DNA of 42,767 nucleotides from positions 1 through 42,767 of the forward strand of contig SVBN01000024.1 in NCBI GenBank assembly GCA_015058875.1, given 5' to 3'. A model generated the notes under the pieces. It had not been told where the DNA came from. It worked only from the letters and a program-made list of their open reading frames with translations, and did not search any database. Numbering within the stretch: position 1 is the first letter of the stretch; each line of letters starts with the position of its first letter. This document shows positions 25,219-33,735 of this stretch, piece by piece. This DNA comes from Erysipelotrichaceae bacterium. GTDB taxonomy: Bacteria; Bacillota_I; Bacilli_A; Erysipelotrichales; Erysipelotrichaceae. A program made the translations under genes and the position numbers.

Positions 25219-26043
25219 ATGAGTGAAGTGAAGCTGCTGGTATTGGATCTGGACGGAACATTGCTGAATGGGAAAAAGCAGATCAGTGAACGGAACAGGG
25301 AAGTTTTATTGAAAGCACAGAATGAAAAAAGCCTGCGGATCGCGATCGGATCGGGCAGGGATTATGACTATGCGAAAAAAGTATCTGAACCGCTGGAACT
25401 GGACAGCCATAAGGGCTTCCTCATCTGCAACAACGGGCAGAAGGTATATGACTGTGAGACACAGACAATGAATGAGATCCGCAGGATTACCCATACCGGC
25501 GGAAGGATTGCCATGTCTTATGCCGAACTGAACAGTCTGGAAATCAGAGGATCCATCGGTACCGAAAAGTATTTCCATAACTGTCATGAAGGAAAGGGAA
25601 AGAACGGGGAAGAAGATCTCGGATACAATCCGGATACCGGATTCTTCGATACGGATCAGGATTTTGACAAGATTGTTATCTTTACATCTGAGAAATACAG
25701 TCTGGATGATGATCACCGGGTGGTGGAAGAACTGAGAGGACTTCTCGGAGAACATGATGATGTAACGCTGGTAGCACCGCATGTAGTGGATCTTGTGGCG
25801 AAGGGCGTGGACAAAACTTCCGGAATCGAATGGATTGCAGAGCATTATGGCTTCGAGAAGGAAGAAATCCTGGTGATGGGTGACGGGGAGAATGATCTTC
25901 CTGCCGCATTGAAATATCCGTTCTCTGCTATGGCCAACAGCATGGATTCCGTTCTGAAGGCGGCTTCCCGGGTGACGCTCTCCAATGAGGAAGACGGTGT
26001 TGCATATGAAGTGGAACGTTCCGTACTGAAAACTGCGGAGTGA
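25219..26043 (+). CDS. HAD-superfamily (Cof-type) phosphatase
   Basis: 274 residues from the ATG at 25219; GGAAGAGG is eight bases before it and only two before the alternative ATG at 25213. D10-L-D12-G-T is motif 1, IGSGRD carries motif 2, a Lys in VAKGVDKTSG is motif 3 and MGDGENDLPA is motif 4; a IIB cap lies between. Cytoplasmic sugar- or nucleotide-phosphate phosphatase of unknown substrate. It is separated from the sucrose operon by a terminator and has a TATAAT at 25192-25197 with a poor -35, so it is probably transcribed on its own or with the small gene after it. Confidence 0.85.
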   Translation: MSEVKLLVLDLDGTLLNGKKQISERNREVLLKAQNEKSLRIAIGSGRDYDYAKKVSEPLELDSHKGFLICNNGQKVYDCETQTMNEIRRITHTGGRIAMSYAELNSLEIRGSIGTEKYFHNCHEGKGKNGEEDLGYNPDTGFFDTDQDFDKIVIFTSEKYSLDDDHRVVEELRGLLGEHDDVTLVAPHVVDLVAKGVDKTSGIEWIAEHYGFEKEEILVMGDGENDLPAALKYPFSAMANSMDSVLKAASRVTLSNEEDGVAYEVERSVLKTAE

Positions 26044-26081
26044 GCGCTATAATTGTCTCAGAGAAGGCAGGTAAAATAATT

Positions 26082-26312
26082 ATGGACGCAAAACTGGAAC
26101 AGAAAGCAGCGGAAGTCATTCAGAAAATTCAGAATGATCCCGAACTGCAGAAAGAATTCGCGGCAGCTCCGGCAAAGACAATTGAAAAACTCGCCGGCAT
26201 CAACATTCCCGACTTCATGGAACCGATGATTGAAAAGGTCATCCGTGAACAGATTGCCAAAGGTGCGGATGCCGCAGATCCGATGGAACTGGTCCGCAAG
26301 TTCCTGAAATAG
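26082..26312 (+). CDS. Small helical protein (76 aa) of unknown function
   Basis: The start at 26082 is preceded by a weak AGG; the in-frame ATG at 26040 would overlap the upstream stop region. The sequence is almost all amphipathic helix, with the pattern DPELQKEF...P...IEKLAGINIPDF, then a Lys/Glu helix. This pattern (D-P-x-L..F..x-P..x-I-E.L.G..L/I-P) recalls small uncharacterised proteins common in Clostridia and the leader fold of Nif11/NHLP peptides. There is no Gly-Gly cleavage site, Cys-rich core or modification enzyme nearby, so a peptide-natural-product role is not supported. A strong terminator shows it is transcribed as the end of a unit. Confidence 0.7.
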   Translation: MDAKLEQKAAEVIQKIQNDPELQKEFAAAPAKTIEKLAGINIPDFMEPMIEKVIREQIAKGADAADPMELVRKFLK

Positions 26313-26319
26313 GCACATG

Positions 26320-26351
26320 AAAACACTATTCTCCGGAGAGTAGTGTTTTTT
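26320..26351. terminator. Terminator after the small helical protein gene
   Basis: AAAACACTA / TAGTGTTTT arms closed by a TCTCCGGAGA palindrome, with A-rich and T-rich flanks; it can work in both directions and may also end the convergent ATPase transcript. Confidence 0.8.
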
Positions 26352-26474
26352 ATGATCATCAGATGATGCATCGGATCAGAGTACTGCACAACTGAAAAAT
26401 GCCGCAAAACAGACACTTATGCGCATCAATGAAAGCGGCTTTGTGAATACAGCGGATACTTGAAGAATAAATGC

Positions 26475-27839
26475 TCATGAACGATCGATCAGAATTAAAT
26501 GCGGATCATTCATCTGCATCAGTTCATCGGTGAAGCCGGATTTGCTTGCAAGCAGGTAATATATTTCACGATCATCAGCGGGGATAAAAGCGGTTTTAAG
26601 CTTCAGATCATCAAGAATACCGATTCCGACTTCTTTCTCACGATATTTGCATTCACCGGCAATCAGGTGCTGCCGGTCCAGAGCAAGTACGTCAATCTCG
26701 GTTTCATACCATTTCCCATTCTGCTGAACATTCCCCCACCATTTGCCGGTGATCTGAGGCATGAAAGGGATCCTTCCGGAAACAGCATATCGATACAGAT
26801 TGTTTCGGATGATTTCTTCATACATAAAGCCAAGATATTCATGATACCCATTGGTTAATATGAATTTTTTTGATTCCGGACCGATCGAAGTGATCATTGA
26901 AATGTTCGGTTCGATAAATGCGTAATGAAACCGGAAGAACAGGTCAGAGATGCAATAGCGCACTTCGTTCTTTTTCTGTGACAGAGGGTTGCGGACCGTG
27001 CTGATGATTTCCAGATCTGCAAGTTTGTTCAGGTAAGGGTATATGTTGCGTGTGTCGATTCTGCCTTTTTTTGCGATGGCAGATGCATCTTTTTCTCCTG
27101 TTCCCAGAGCACGAAGTATCGTCGTGTATGTTGTGATGTCCCGCAATTCCTGCATCAGAATGTTTCCTGTTTCCTGAATCAGCCGTCCGTTATTGGAAAA
27201 CAGAAGATGATCTGCGGCATCTTCCGGATTGGCATAGCCCAGGAAAAAATTCACATATTGAGCAACGCCGCCCGTCATTGCATATACATTTACCGCTGAC
27301 TCATAATCCAGATACAGCCGGCATATTTCATCAAAGGTGAAAGGAACAACTTTCAGTATTTCATCAAATCGCCCGTACAGCGGAGCCTGTTCATCATGAA
27401 TCTGATGTTTCATGAAAGACAGACTTGAGCCCATCAGTATTAATTTGATTTTATTCAGCCCATGGTCAATGATCCATTGAAACTCAAAAGGCACATTTTC
27501 GTTTTTTCTTGCCAGGAAAGGAAACTCATCGATAATGATCACCAAAGGATTATGCTCTACTTTCGAAAGATAAGTGAAAACATCTTTAAATGATGAAAAG
27601 GTCATGATCATCTCATCGCTCAATGATCCGGACAGAGTTCTTTTAAAATCTTCCAGTGCAATATTGTAATCATATCCGAACACCTGAAAGTAGACTGCAT
27701 TTTCTGCGGAATGTACATACTGAAGAACAAGTTCTGTTTTTCCGACCCTTCTCCGTCCGTAGATTGCCATTGCCTTTTCGATGTCAGATTGTGAAAATTC
27801 TCTGATTTTCGCCAGTTCATCTTCCCGGAAATAAAACAT
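26475..27839 (-). CDS. AAA-type ATPase with DUF234 nuclease-like C-terminus
   Basis: 454 residues from the ATG at 27839, which AGAGGTGAT precedes (an ATG three codons earlier is less well placed). The N-terminal ATPase has Walker A Y-G-R-R-R-V-G-K-T-E and Walker B LVIIIDEFPFL, as in the archaeal-ATPase/MNS clade. A winged-helix segment follows (about 245-300). The C-terminal domain (about 325-454) contains E-x-E-I-D...GECKYREKE, a PD-(D/E)XK-like nuclease core as described for DUF234. Cellular roles of this family are poorly known; defence or mobile-element functions are suspected. Its promoter region has three tandem palindromes, so expression is tightly controlled. Confidence 0.85.
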   Translation of the reverse strand: MFYFREDELAKIREFSQSDIEKAMAIYGRRRVGKTELVLQYVHSAENAVYFQVFGYDYNIALEDFKRTLSGSLSDEMIMTFSSFKDVFTYLSKVEHNPLVIIIDEFPFLARKNENVPFEFQWIIDHGLNKIKLILMGSSLSFMKHQIHDEQAPLYGRFDEILKVVPFTFDEICRLYLDYESAVNVYAMTGGVAQYVNFFLGYANPEDAADHLLFSNNGRLIQETGNILMQELRDITTYTTILRALGTGEKDASAIAKKGRIDTRNIYPYLNKLADLEIISTVRNPLSQKKNEVRYCISDLFFRFHYAFIEPNISMITSIGPESKKFILTNGYHEYLGFMYEEIIRNNLYRYAVSGRIPFMPQITGKWWGNVQQNGKWYETEIDVLALDRQHLIAGECKYREKEVGIGILDDLKLKTAFIPADDREIYYLLASKSGFTDELMQMNDPHLILIDRS

Positions 27840-27873
27840 ACAGATCACCTCTGATTTGAGTATATCATAAAAT

Positions 27874-27917
27874 CGTATTTAAATACGTCGTATTTAGATT
27901 CGTCGTATTTAAATACG
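27874..27917 (-). promoter_or_regulatory. Three tandem 14-bp palindromes upstream of the ATPase gene
   Basis: CGTATTTAAATACG (27874-27887), CGTATTTAGATTCG (27889-27902) and CGTATTTAAATACG (27904-27917) repeat every 15 bp. The outer two are perfect palindromes; the middle one has two changes. On the minus strand TATACT lies just downstream (27862-27857), so the nearest palindrome overlaps the -35 region. This looks like a cooperative operator for autoregulation or a dedicated repressor. Confidence 0.7.
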
Positions 27918-27979
27918 ATTGGTGGATATCTGCGGATTGTTCAGGAAATTACAGGCCGCAGAAGTGCAGTCCGTATTCT

Positions 27980-28516
27980 TCACCAATGATTGTAATGTAC
28001 TCTGTCTTCTTCAAACTCCGGTCTGTCCGGTTTTCCGGATTCCAGTTCGGAAGGATCTGAAGGATAACCGAACGCAATCAGAGAGTGCGGAACGATTGTT
28101 TCGGGCAGCTGGAACAGTTCCTTCTGACGCTCGACACGGTCCATCTGCGGCCATGTGCCAAGCCACACGCTTCCGATCCCGAGTTCATGTGCAGCCAGAA
28201 TCATGTTTTCGCAGGCAATGGAGGTATCCACGACACTGTAGTCCTTTGCTCTGGAGAAGGCACGTTCCATGTCTCCGCAGACCAGGATTCCCATTGCGGC
28301 CTGTTTCAGACACTGGGCCGGCCTGCCGTTGGCATCTGCAGTTTTCTCCAGAAGCTCCTTATCTGTAATGACAATAAAAGCCCAGTCTCTGGCATTGACG
28401 CATGTCGGGCCTGCCATGCCTGCTTTCAGTATGGTACGGATATCTTCATCGGAGATAGGCTGATCGGTAAATGAGCGGATGCTGCGGCGCTTCATAATGG
28501 TTTCAATTGTATTCAT
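27980..28516 (-). CDS. Nitroreductase-family flavoprotein
   Basis: 178 residues, the short type. KRRSIRSFTDQPISDEDI at the N-terminus binds FMN phosphate; GPTCVNARDWAFIV and the central AAHELGIGSVWLGTWP complete the family pattern; the C-terminus GYPSDP..KPDRPEF is typical. FMN-dependent reductase using NAD(P)H on nitro compounds or quinones, cytoplasmic, acting as a dimer. GAAGGAAAC precedes the ATG. It is transcribed toward the ATPase gene, but the tandem palindromes between them suggest separate control. Divergent from the nucleoid-protein gene. Confidence 0.9.
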   Translation of the reverse strand: MNTIETIMKRRSIRSFTDQPISDEDIRTILKAGMAGPTCVNARDWAFIVITDKELLEKTADANGRPAQCLKQAAMGILVCGDMERAFSRAKDYSVVDTSIACENMILAAHELGIGSVWLGTWPQMDRVERQKELFQLPETIVPHSLIAFGYPSDPSELESGKPDRPEFEEDRVHYNHW

Positions 28517-28626
28517 ATCGTTTCCTTCTTTCTGTTTCCGGTAATATCATATCTGTTTTTTTGCTCTGCTTTCTTTCGAAGTTTGAGTCAGATGTGTACA
28601 ATGAATGAAAACAAGTGAGGACATTT

Positions 28627-29652
28627 ATGGACGAAGAACTGCTGGAAACAGAGTCTCATGGACTGGAAATAACAAGTGCCGTACTGCATGTACTGGATGG
28701 GAATCATCACAATCTGATTTATTCGGAAGAAACACTGGATCTGGAGGAACCGACGGTCAGTGCCTATGTCACAAGACACATCTCAAGGATGAGAAAGGAT
28801 ATCCGTTTATCTCCTGGGACATTCAATGAAGGAAGTTCTTTCCGGGAGCTTGCCGGAAAATACTTTCATCATGAGTTATCACTGATTGAATTCTCTCATC
28901 AGGCACTGGAATCATTCGGTACTTATCTTTCCGAAGAGGAACCGGGATCATTTGATGTGCTGTTTGCGGATTACCGCTTTGATGATGTGCCTTATATCGG
29001 GATTCTTCTTCTGGAAGGAAAACCTGCTGTAACACATATGACCGATGTCACGGAAAACGGCATCATTAATACAATCAGCGCCGGAAGCGCCGTGCTGCCG
29101 CCGTCGACTGCGAAGCTTCATTCCTTTGCGGTTGTGAACCTGCTCAGTTATGAGATCGAGTATGTGGACGATACAAAGTGGAATCACGGAATATCGGTGA
29201 TCAATGAGAAGATTCTGGACAGCACCGGCGGAATCTCAAAGAAAGAGATTGTCGAAACGGTCAAGATGATTACCGAGGAAGTCGCGGAAGAATATGAAGA
29301 AAGTCCGGTGATCCTGATGTCAAAGGTAAAGAACTACATTGCTTCAAATGTCAGCGAAGGACTGCCGGTCAGCACATCGGAACTGGCGGAAGAAGTATTT
29401 GATGCCAGGCCGGAAATGAAGCAGGCGTTCCTGAAGCGTACGGAAGAACATCAGCTTCCGGAAGAAACGGAACTGCCGAAGGCATCGGTTTCCAGAACAA
29501 TGAGATATCAGAGAATCCGTACGGATACAGGCATTGAACTGGTTTTTCCGACTGAATATTTTGCAAATACGCAGTATATTGAATTTGTGAATCATCCGGA
29601 TGGGACAATTTCCATTGAGATCCGGAATATCGGCCGCATCAGCAACCGCTAA
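28627..29652 (+). CDS. Nucleoid-associated protein, NdpA/YejK family
   Basis: 341 residues from the ATG at 28627, placed by GTGAGGA six bases upstream; the GTG at 28615 is itself part of that site. The whole protein matches the 37-kDa nucleoid-associated family (PF04245): ISRMRKDIRLSPG, an acidic middle, a KAVNYI-like SKVKNYIASN and the C-terminal TGIELVFPTEYF..IEF and TISIEIRNIG. Members bind nucleoid DNA; in Gram-positives the role is little studied. A TACAAT at 28597-28602 may be the -10. It is followed after 19 bp by peptidase T with its own AAGGAGG. Confidence 0.85.
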   Translation: MDEELLETESHGLEITSAVLHVLDGNHHNLIYSEETLDLEEPTVSAYVTRHISRMRKDIRLSPGTFNEGSSFRELAGKYFHHELSLIEFSHQALESFGTYLSEEEPGSFDVLFADYRFDDVPYIGILLLEGKPAVTHMTDVTENGIINTISAGSAVLPPSTAKLHSFAVVNLLSYEIEYVDDTKWNHGISVINEKILDSTGGISKKEIVETVKMITEEVAEEYEESPVILMSKVKNYIASNVSEGLPVSTSELAEEVFDARPEMKQAFLKRTEEHQLPEETELPKASVSRTMRYQRIRTDTGIELVFPTEYFANTQYIEFVNHPDGTISIEIRNIGRISNR

Positions 29653-29671
29653 TTAAGGAGGAATACAAATA

Positions 29672-30916
29672 ATGACACAATTCTATGAACAGGTCAGAGA
29701 TCGTCTGATCCGCTATGCAAAAGTAGACACACAGTCCAGCAATCATTCCGATACCGTACCGACAACAATGAAGCAGTTTGATCTTGCCCGCATGCTGGAA
29801 GCCGAACTGAAGGAGATCGGTGCATCTGATGTGTGGCTGGATGAAAAGTGCTGCGTGGTATACGGGAAGATCCCTTCCAATATGGATCATGAAGTAAAGG
29901 CACTGGGACTGGTTGCCCACATGGATACGGCGCCGGACGCATCCGGAACGGATGTAAAGCCCTGGGTGCTGGAAAACTATCAGGGACAGGATATCGTTCT
30001 GAATGAAGCACAGCAGATAGTCATGAAGGTATCCGACTTCCCGAATCTGAACAATTATATCGGGCAGGATCTGGTGCTGACAGACGGCACGACGCTGCTG
30101 GGCGGAGATGACAAGGCGTCCATATCTGCCATCATGACCATGGCGGAGTATCTGATCGCTCATCCGGAAATCCCGCATGGAGACATCTGCCTGGCATTTA
30201 CACCGGATGAAGAGGTCGGCGGTCTGGCAAGAGATCTGGATCTGCAGAGATTCGGATCACCGACAGCCTATACGCTGGACGGGGATTATCTCGGATACTA
30301 TGAGGATGAAACATTCAATGCCAGTGCCGCTAAAGTGACCATTACCGGAAGAAGTGTGCATACCGGTACTGCCAAGGGCATTATGATCAATTCCGTGGAT
30401 ATCGGCGCTGAATTCATGGGGATGCTGCCGGCGTTTGAAAAGCCGCAGTTTACCGACGGCAGGGAAGGTTTCTATCATGTGGTATCCTTCAACGGCAGCT
30501 GTGAACATACGGAACTGTCCATGATTATCCGTGATCACAGTGCCGTGGAATTTGAAAACAGGGAGAATTACCTGAGAAAGATCACGGATGAGCTGAACCG
30601 GAAATACGGGGAGGGCATTGTAACACTGGAGATCAAAGAGACATACCGTTCCATGAAGGAAGTGGTGGATCAGGTGCCTTGGCTGGTGGAATACCTGGTA
30701 CAGGCAATCAGAGACTGCGGTGTGGAACCGCAGAATCTGGCATTCCGCGGCGGAACCGACGGCTCCGCACTTTCCCACAGAGGACTGCCGTGTCCGAATC
30801 TGAGTGCCGGATATGAAAATGCACACGGAAGATTTGAATATGTTCCGATCCAGAGCATGGAAAAGAACGTAGAGATTCTGCTGAGACTTGTCGAAATCTA
30901 TGCTTCAGCGCTTTAA
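29672..30916 (+). CDS. pepT: Peptidase T (tripeptide aminopeptidase)
   Basis: 414 residues, normal for PepT (M20B). Zinc-site residues: His83 and Asp85 in AHMDT, GGDDKAS (bridging Asp), TPDEEVG (catalytic and ligand Glu), TLDGD, and the late His in ENAHGRFEYVP. It cleaves the N-terminal residue from tripeptides in the cytoplasm. AAGGAGG sits ten bases before the ATG. The next gene, a metallophosphoesterase lipoprotein, starts 17 bp inside its 3' end, so the two are translationally coupled. Confidence 0.92.
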   Translation: MTQFYEQVRDRLIRYAKVDTQSSNHSDTVPTTMKQFDLARMLEAELKEIGASDVWLDEKCCVVYGKIPSNMDHEVKALGLVAHMDTAPDASGTDVKPWVLENYQGQDIVLNEAQQIVMKVSDFPNLNNYIGQDLVLTDGTTLLGGDDKASISAIMTMAEYLIAHPEIPHGDICLAFTPDEEVGGLARDLDLQRFGSPTAYTLDGDYLGYYEDETFNASAAKVTITGRSVHTGTAKGIMINSVDIGAEFMGMLPAFEKPQFTDGREGFYHVVSFNGSCEHTELSMIIRDHSAVEFENRENYLRKITDELNRKYGEGIVTLEIKETYRSMKEVVDQVPWLVEYLVQAIRDCGVEPQNLAFRGGTDGSALSHRGLPCPNLSAGYENAHGRFEYVPIQSMEKNVEILLRLVEIYASAL

Positions 30917-32093
30917 GTGTTTTGCCTGTGTGTTTCTGGCATGCACGATGTTATGCGGCTGTAAAAAGGCTCCGGAAGATACTATGGATACATATACGAT
31001 CTTTGTCGGTACCGATCTGCATTATATTTCCCCGGAAATAACAGACTATGGTCCGCTGTTCATGCAGGTGGTAAGCAATGCGGACGGGAAACTGACGGAG
31101 CATACGGAAGAAATTGCAGAGGAGTTTGTTGAAACAGCACTGAGAGAACATCCGGATGCAGTGATTCTGACCGGTGATCTCACTTTTAATGGTGAAAAAA
31201 AGAGCCTGGAGGATCTGGCAGAGAAACTGAATCGCCTGGAAGATGCCGGCATTGAAGTGCTTGTGATCTCAGGCAATCACGATATTGCCTATCCCCAGGC
31301 AAGAAGGTTTGAAGGCAATACCGTATTCCCGACAGAAATAATCACACAGAAAGACTTTGCGGAAATCATGTCTGAATACGGTTTCCGTGATGCATTGTCT
31401 GTTGATGATTCAAGTAATTCCTATGTGTATGCATTGAATGAGAATCTGTGGATTCTGGCACTTGATGCCAATACGGAACAGGAACCGGGATCCATTACAG
31501 TTTCCACTCTGCAGTGGGCGGAAGAACAGCTGAAGCAGGCGAAGGAAAAGAATGTCCATGTCATTTCCATTACCCATCAGAATGTACTTCCCCAGAATGA
31601 TCTTCTGTATACGGGATATGTCATCAATAATAATGAACAGGTTGTATCTGTATTGGAAAAAGGAGGCGTGACGCTGAATCTCAGCGGCCATTCCCATATC
31701 CAGCATACTGCCAGGGATGAAGTCCTGACGGATATCTGTACGGAAGCTATGTCTGTCTATCCGCTGCGATACGGTGTCATCAAGATCAGCGGGAACTCCT
31801 GGAATTATGAGCGTGCACATCTGGATATCCTGCAGGATGAGGCCAGAGAACGCTTTACCCACCGCACCGAAGAACAGATCCGGGCACTGCTGGAAGAACG
31901 GGATATTTCCGAAGCAGACCGGGAAGAAATGGTATCCTTTGCGGTGAATATGAATGTGATGAACTTCTGCGATGATATTGATCCGGATACCCATTACCGG
32001 AATCTGAAAGGGTGGAAGCTCTGGGAAGATTATGGGAAAGATACATTCTGGTATTACTACTTTGATACTATGACAAAAGGAGACGGATCATGA
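30900..32093 (+). CDS. Metallophosphoesterase lipoprotein
   Basis: 397 residues from the ATG at 30900. The N-terminus is a lipoprotein signal: positive MLQRFK, a hydrophobic stretch and lipobox L-C-G-C, so it is anchored outside the membrane. The calcineurin-like metal site is complete: GTDLHYI, LTGDLTFNG, SGNHDI, SITHQN and SGHSHIQ. The substrate is unknown; extracellular cyclic nucleotides, phosphodiesters or phospholipid head groups are possibilities for exported members. It overlaps pepT by 17 bp without a strong RBS, and the next gene overlaps its stop codon (ATGA). Confidence 0.87.
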   Translation: MLQRFKCFACVFLACTMLCGCKKAPEDTMDTYTIFVGTDLHYISPEITDYGPLFMQVVSNADGKLTEHTEEIAEEFVETALREHPDAVILTGDLTFNGEKKSLEDLAEKLNRLEDAGIEVLVISGNHDIAYPQARRFEGNTVFPTEIITQKDFAEIMSEYGFRDALSVDDSSNSYVYALNENLWILALDANTEQEPGSITVSTLQWAEEQLKQAKEKNVHVISITHQNVLPQNDLLYTGYVINNNEQVVSVLEKGGVTLNLSGHSHIQHTARDEVLTDICTEAMSVYPLRYGVIKISGNSWNYERAHLDILQDEARERFTHRTEEQIRALLEERDISEADREEMVSFAVNMNVMNFCDDIDPDTHYRNLKGWKLWEDYGKDTFWYYYFDTMTKGDGS

Positions 32094-32800
32094 AACCTTA
32101 TGTGATATACCATATGACAGCTTCTATTGACGGAAGAATCACCGGACCATGGATGAGAAATGAAGGTCAGAGAGAAATCGAAGAATATTACTATGAAGTA
32201 AACAGAGCGTATCAGGCAGATGCCTATATGTGCGGCAGAGTGACCATGCAGGGCAGTTTTGCCGGAACGGATGTCCCGGATACGTCTCCTTATCAGGATC
32301 TGCATTTTGATCGGGAAGACTATATTGCGGACGCAGATCATGGCTACTTTGCTGTATCCGTGGATACTCATGGCAGAGTGAACTGGCAGGATTCCTGTAT
32401 CCATGATTCTGATCCGGGATATGACAATGCGCATATTATCGAGATCCTCTGCGAATCGGTATCCGATGCATATCTCGGTTTTCTGAGAGACAGGAAAATC
32501 TCCTATCTGTTCTGCGGGAAGGAAACACTGGATGAAGAGATGATGCTGGAGAAACTGAACCGGTATTTCCATATACGTAAGCTGATGAATGAAGGCGGTG
32601 CTGTACTGGGCGGAAGCTTTGCGAAAAAACATCTGATCGATGAACTGAGCATTGTTGTCTCACCGGTACTGGCTGGCGGAACAGACAGCACCCTGGTATC
32701 GGATGTAATGATGACAGATCCAGAGTTCTGGAAGCTGGAAAGCGCAGAACCGTTCGGACAGGGCGGTGTGCATCTGGTATATAAAAGGAAACAGCAATAA
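32090..32800 (+). CDS. RibD C-terminal/dihydrofolate reductase-like reductase
   Basis: 236 residues, matching stand-alone RibD_C domain proteins (PF01872): MTASIDGRITG at the N-terminus, AYMCGRVTMQ, and the NADPH-binding NEGGAVLGGSF..HLIDELSIVVSPVLAGG. Related enzymes reduce the ribosyl group of a riboflavin precursor or other small substrates with NADPH. With no riboflavin genes around, the true substrate is unknown. AAAAGGAGA precedes the start, which overlaps the previous stop codon. Last gene of the pepT unit; a hairpin terminator follows. Confidence 0.87.
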   Translation: MKPYVIYHMTASIDGRITGPWMRNEGQREIEEYYYEVNRAYQADAYMCGRVTMQGSFAGTDVPDTSPYQDLHFDREDYIADADHGYFAVSVDTHGRVNWQDSCIHDSDPGYDNAHIIEILCESVSDAYLGFLRDRKISYLFCGKETLDEEMMLEKLNRYFHIRKLMNEGGAVLGGSFAKKHLIDELSIVVSPVLAGGTDSTLVSDVMMTDPEFWKLESAEPFGQGGVHLVYKRKQQ

Positions 32801-32824
32801 TACTGCAGAAATCATATAATCACG

Positions 32825-32861
32825 GCAGCTGCTGATCCGGATGAGAAAGCAGCTGCTTTTT
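32825..32861 (+). terminator. Terminator of the pepT unit
   Basis: GCAGCTGCT (32825-32833) / AGCAGCTGC (32848-32856) arms with a 14-base loop, followed by a run of Ts. Confidence 0.75.
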
Positions 32862-32882
32862 AAAACCCTTGAAGCAGAGAAA

Positions 32883-32923
32883 AGATGAGAAAAGTGCACC
32901 GGAAAAGGCATTTTCTCATCTTG
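32883..32923 (-). terminator. Perfect inverted repeat, likely terminator of hicAB
   Basis: 12-bp arms AAGATGAGAAAA and TTTTCTCATCTT with a 17-base loop. Read on the minus strand it lies after hicB and is followed by TTTCTC. A second stem, TGCGGCG / CGCCGCA (32951-32971), lies between it and hicB. Nothing else is seen in 32862-32988. Confidence 0.55.
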
Positions 32924-32988
32924 ATTGCTGTGTGCATCGGTAAGTGATATTGCGGCGGTTCATTCGCCGCACGGAGTACTAATAGCTG

Positions 32989-33393
32989 CTACCTCAGTTT
33001 TTCAATTAATGCTTCCTGAAGTACTCGTGAAACATTCAGCCCGGCTGCGTCAGCCTTTTCATTCAGCCATGCCGGCAGGCTGACATTTCGCCGGACTGAA
33101 CGCGTATTCAGTTTGTGCTGGTACTCGATTGTGTCGATGTCTACCAGAGTCAGAAAACCATCCGAAAATGCAAAATCTTCCTCATCTGCTTTTTCTTTCG
33201 CTGTTTTCATGGCCTGATCAGTGTCTGACGGTTCCGGCAGTTCGTGATTCAGACTGTGTGTTCCGAGAAGATCTCTTGCCATCTCCACGGCTTCATAAAG
33301 ATCTTTTCCTTGTGTCATGGCATCAATATCAGGAATATATGCAAGATACATGTCATGATCGTGTTTGATAAATACCGGATAAACTCCTCTCAT
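32989..33393 (-). CDS. hicB: HicB antitoxin (type II toxin-antitoxin)
   Basis: 134 residues. The N-terminal HicB fold (YPVFIKHDHDMYLAYIPDID, then A.EMARDLLG) is followed by a linker and a ribbon-helix-helix-type DNA-binding C-terminus (RNVSLPAWLNEKADAAGLNVSRVLQEAL). It neutralises HicA and represses the operon. It sits 70 bp after hicA in the usual hicA-hicB order. Confidence 0.92.
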   Translation of the reverse strand: MRGVYPVFIKHDHDMYLAYIPDIDAMTQGKDLYEAVEMARDLLGTHSLNHELPEPSDTDQAMKTAKEKADEEDFAFSDGFLTLVDIDTIEYQHKLNTRSVRRNVSLPAWLNEKADAAGLNVSRVLQEALIEKLR

Positions 33394-33463
33394 ATGCCTC
33401 TCCTTTGCCTGTTTGTCTTCAATTGATTTTTCATATGCTGGAGTACCGACAGAAAGTGTATTG

Positions 33464-33634
33464 TTATAACCTGTACTTTCTGACGATTAACTTTGCAAGT
33501 CTTTCGTTAATTTCGGCATGCCGCGGGATTTCAATTGTCTCATTCCCTCGTTTATATACATCATGATTACCGCCGTGCCGATCAAATCTGAAACCTGCTT
33601 TAATCAACAGTTTGATTAAATCGCGCTGCTTCAT
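33464..33634 (-). CDS. hicA: HicA mRNA interferase toxin
   Basis: 56 residues from the ATG at 33634, preceded by GGAGG; an upstream in-frame extension is hydrophobic and unlike the family. The dsRBD-like fold is seen: KQRDLIKLLIKAGF, the catalytic His in GGNHDVYKRG, IPRHAEINERLAKLI. It cuts mRNA when not bound by HicB. Full family length, no damage seen, so the pair is probably functional. Confidence 0.92.
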   Translation of the reverse strand: MKQRDLIKLLIKAGFRFDRHGGNHDVYKRGNETIEIPRHAEINERLAKLIVRKYRL

Positions 33635-33655
33635 TGGATGAACCTCCGTACTTAT

Positions 33656-33708
33656 AATATACACAATAATTACACAAATCACAATTGGTATACACAATAA
33701 ATGTGTAT
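33656..33708 (-). promoter_or_regulatory. hicAB promoter and operator
   Basis: Minus-strand -35 TTGTGA (33684-33679), 17 bp, -10 TATATT (33661-33656). A 19-bp dyad ATACACA-ATAAA-TGTGTAT covers 33690-33708, just upstream of the -35. Its left half ATACACAATAA recurs exactly at 33659-33669, 31 bp away and overlapping the -10. Probable HicB binding sites. Confidence 0.7.
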
Positions 33709-33735
33709 CGAGTGATGTGCGGCAGTTTTCGACTT

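Noticed and set aside
27874-27917. Tandem palindromes as a CRISPR array
   Set aside because: Units are 14 bp with one-base gaps, so there are no spacers, and no cas genes are present.
32971-32990. GTACTAATAG resembling the 3' end of 23S rRNA
   Set aside because: Only about ten bases match, and none of the surrounding rRNA helix is present.
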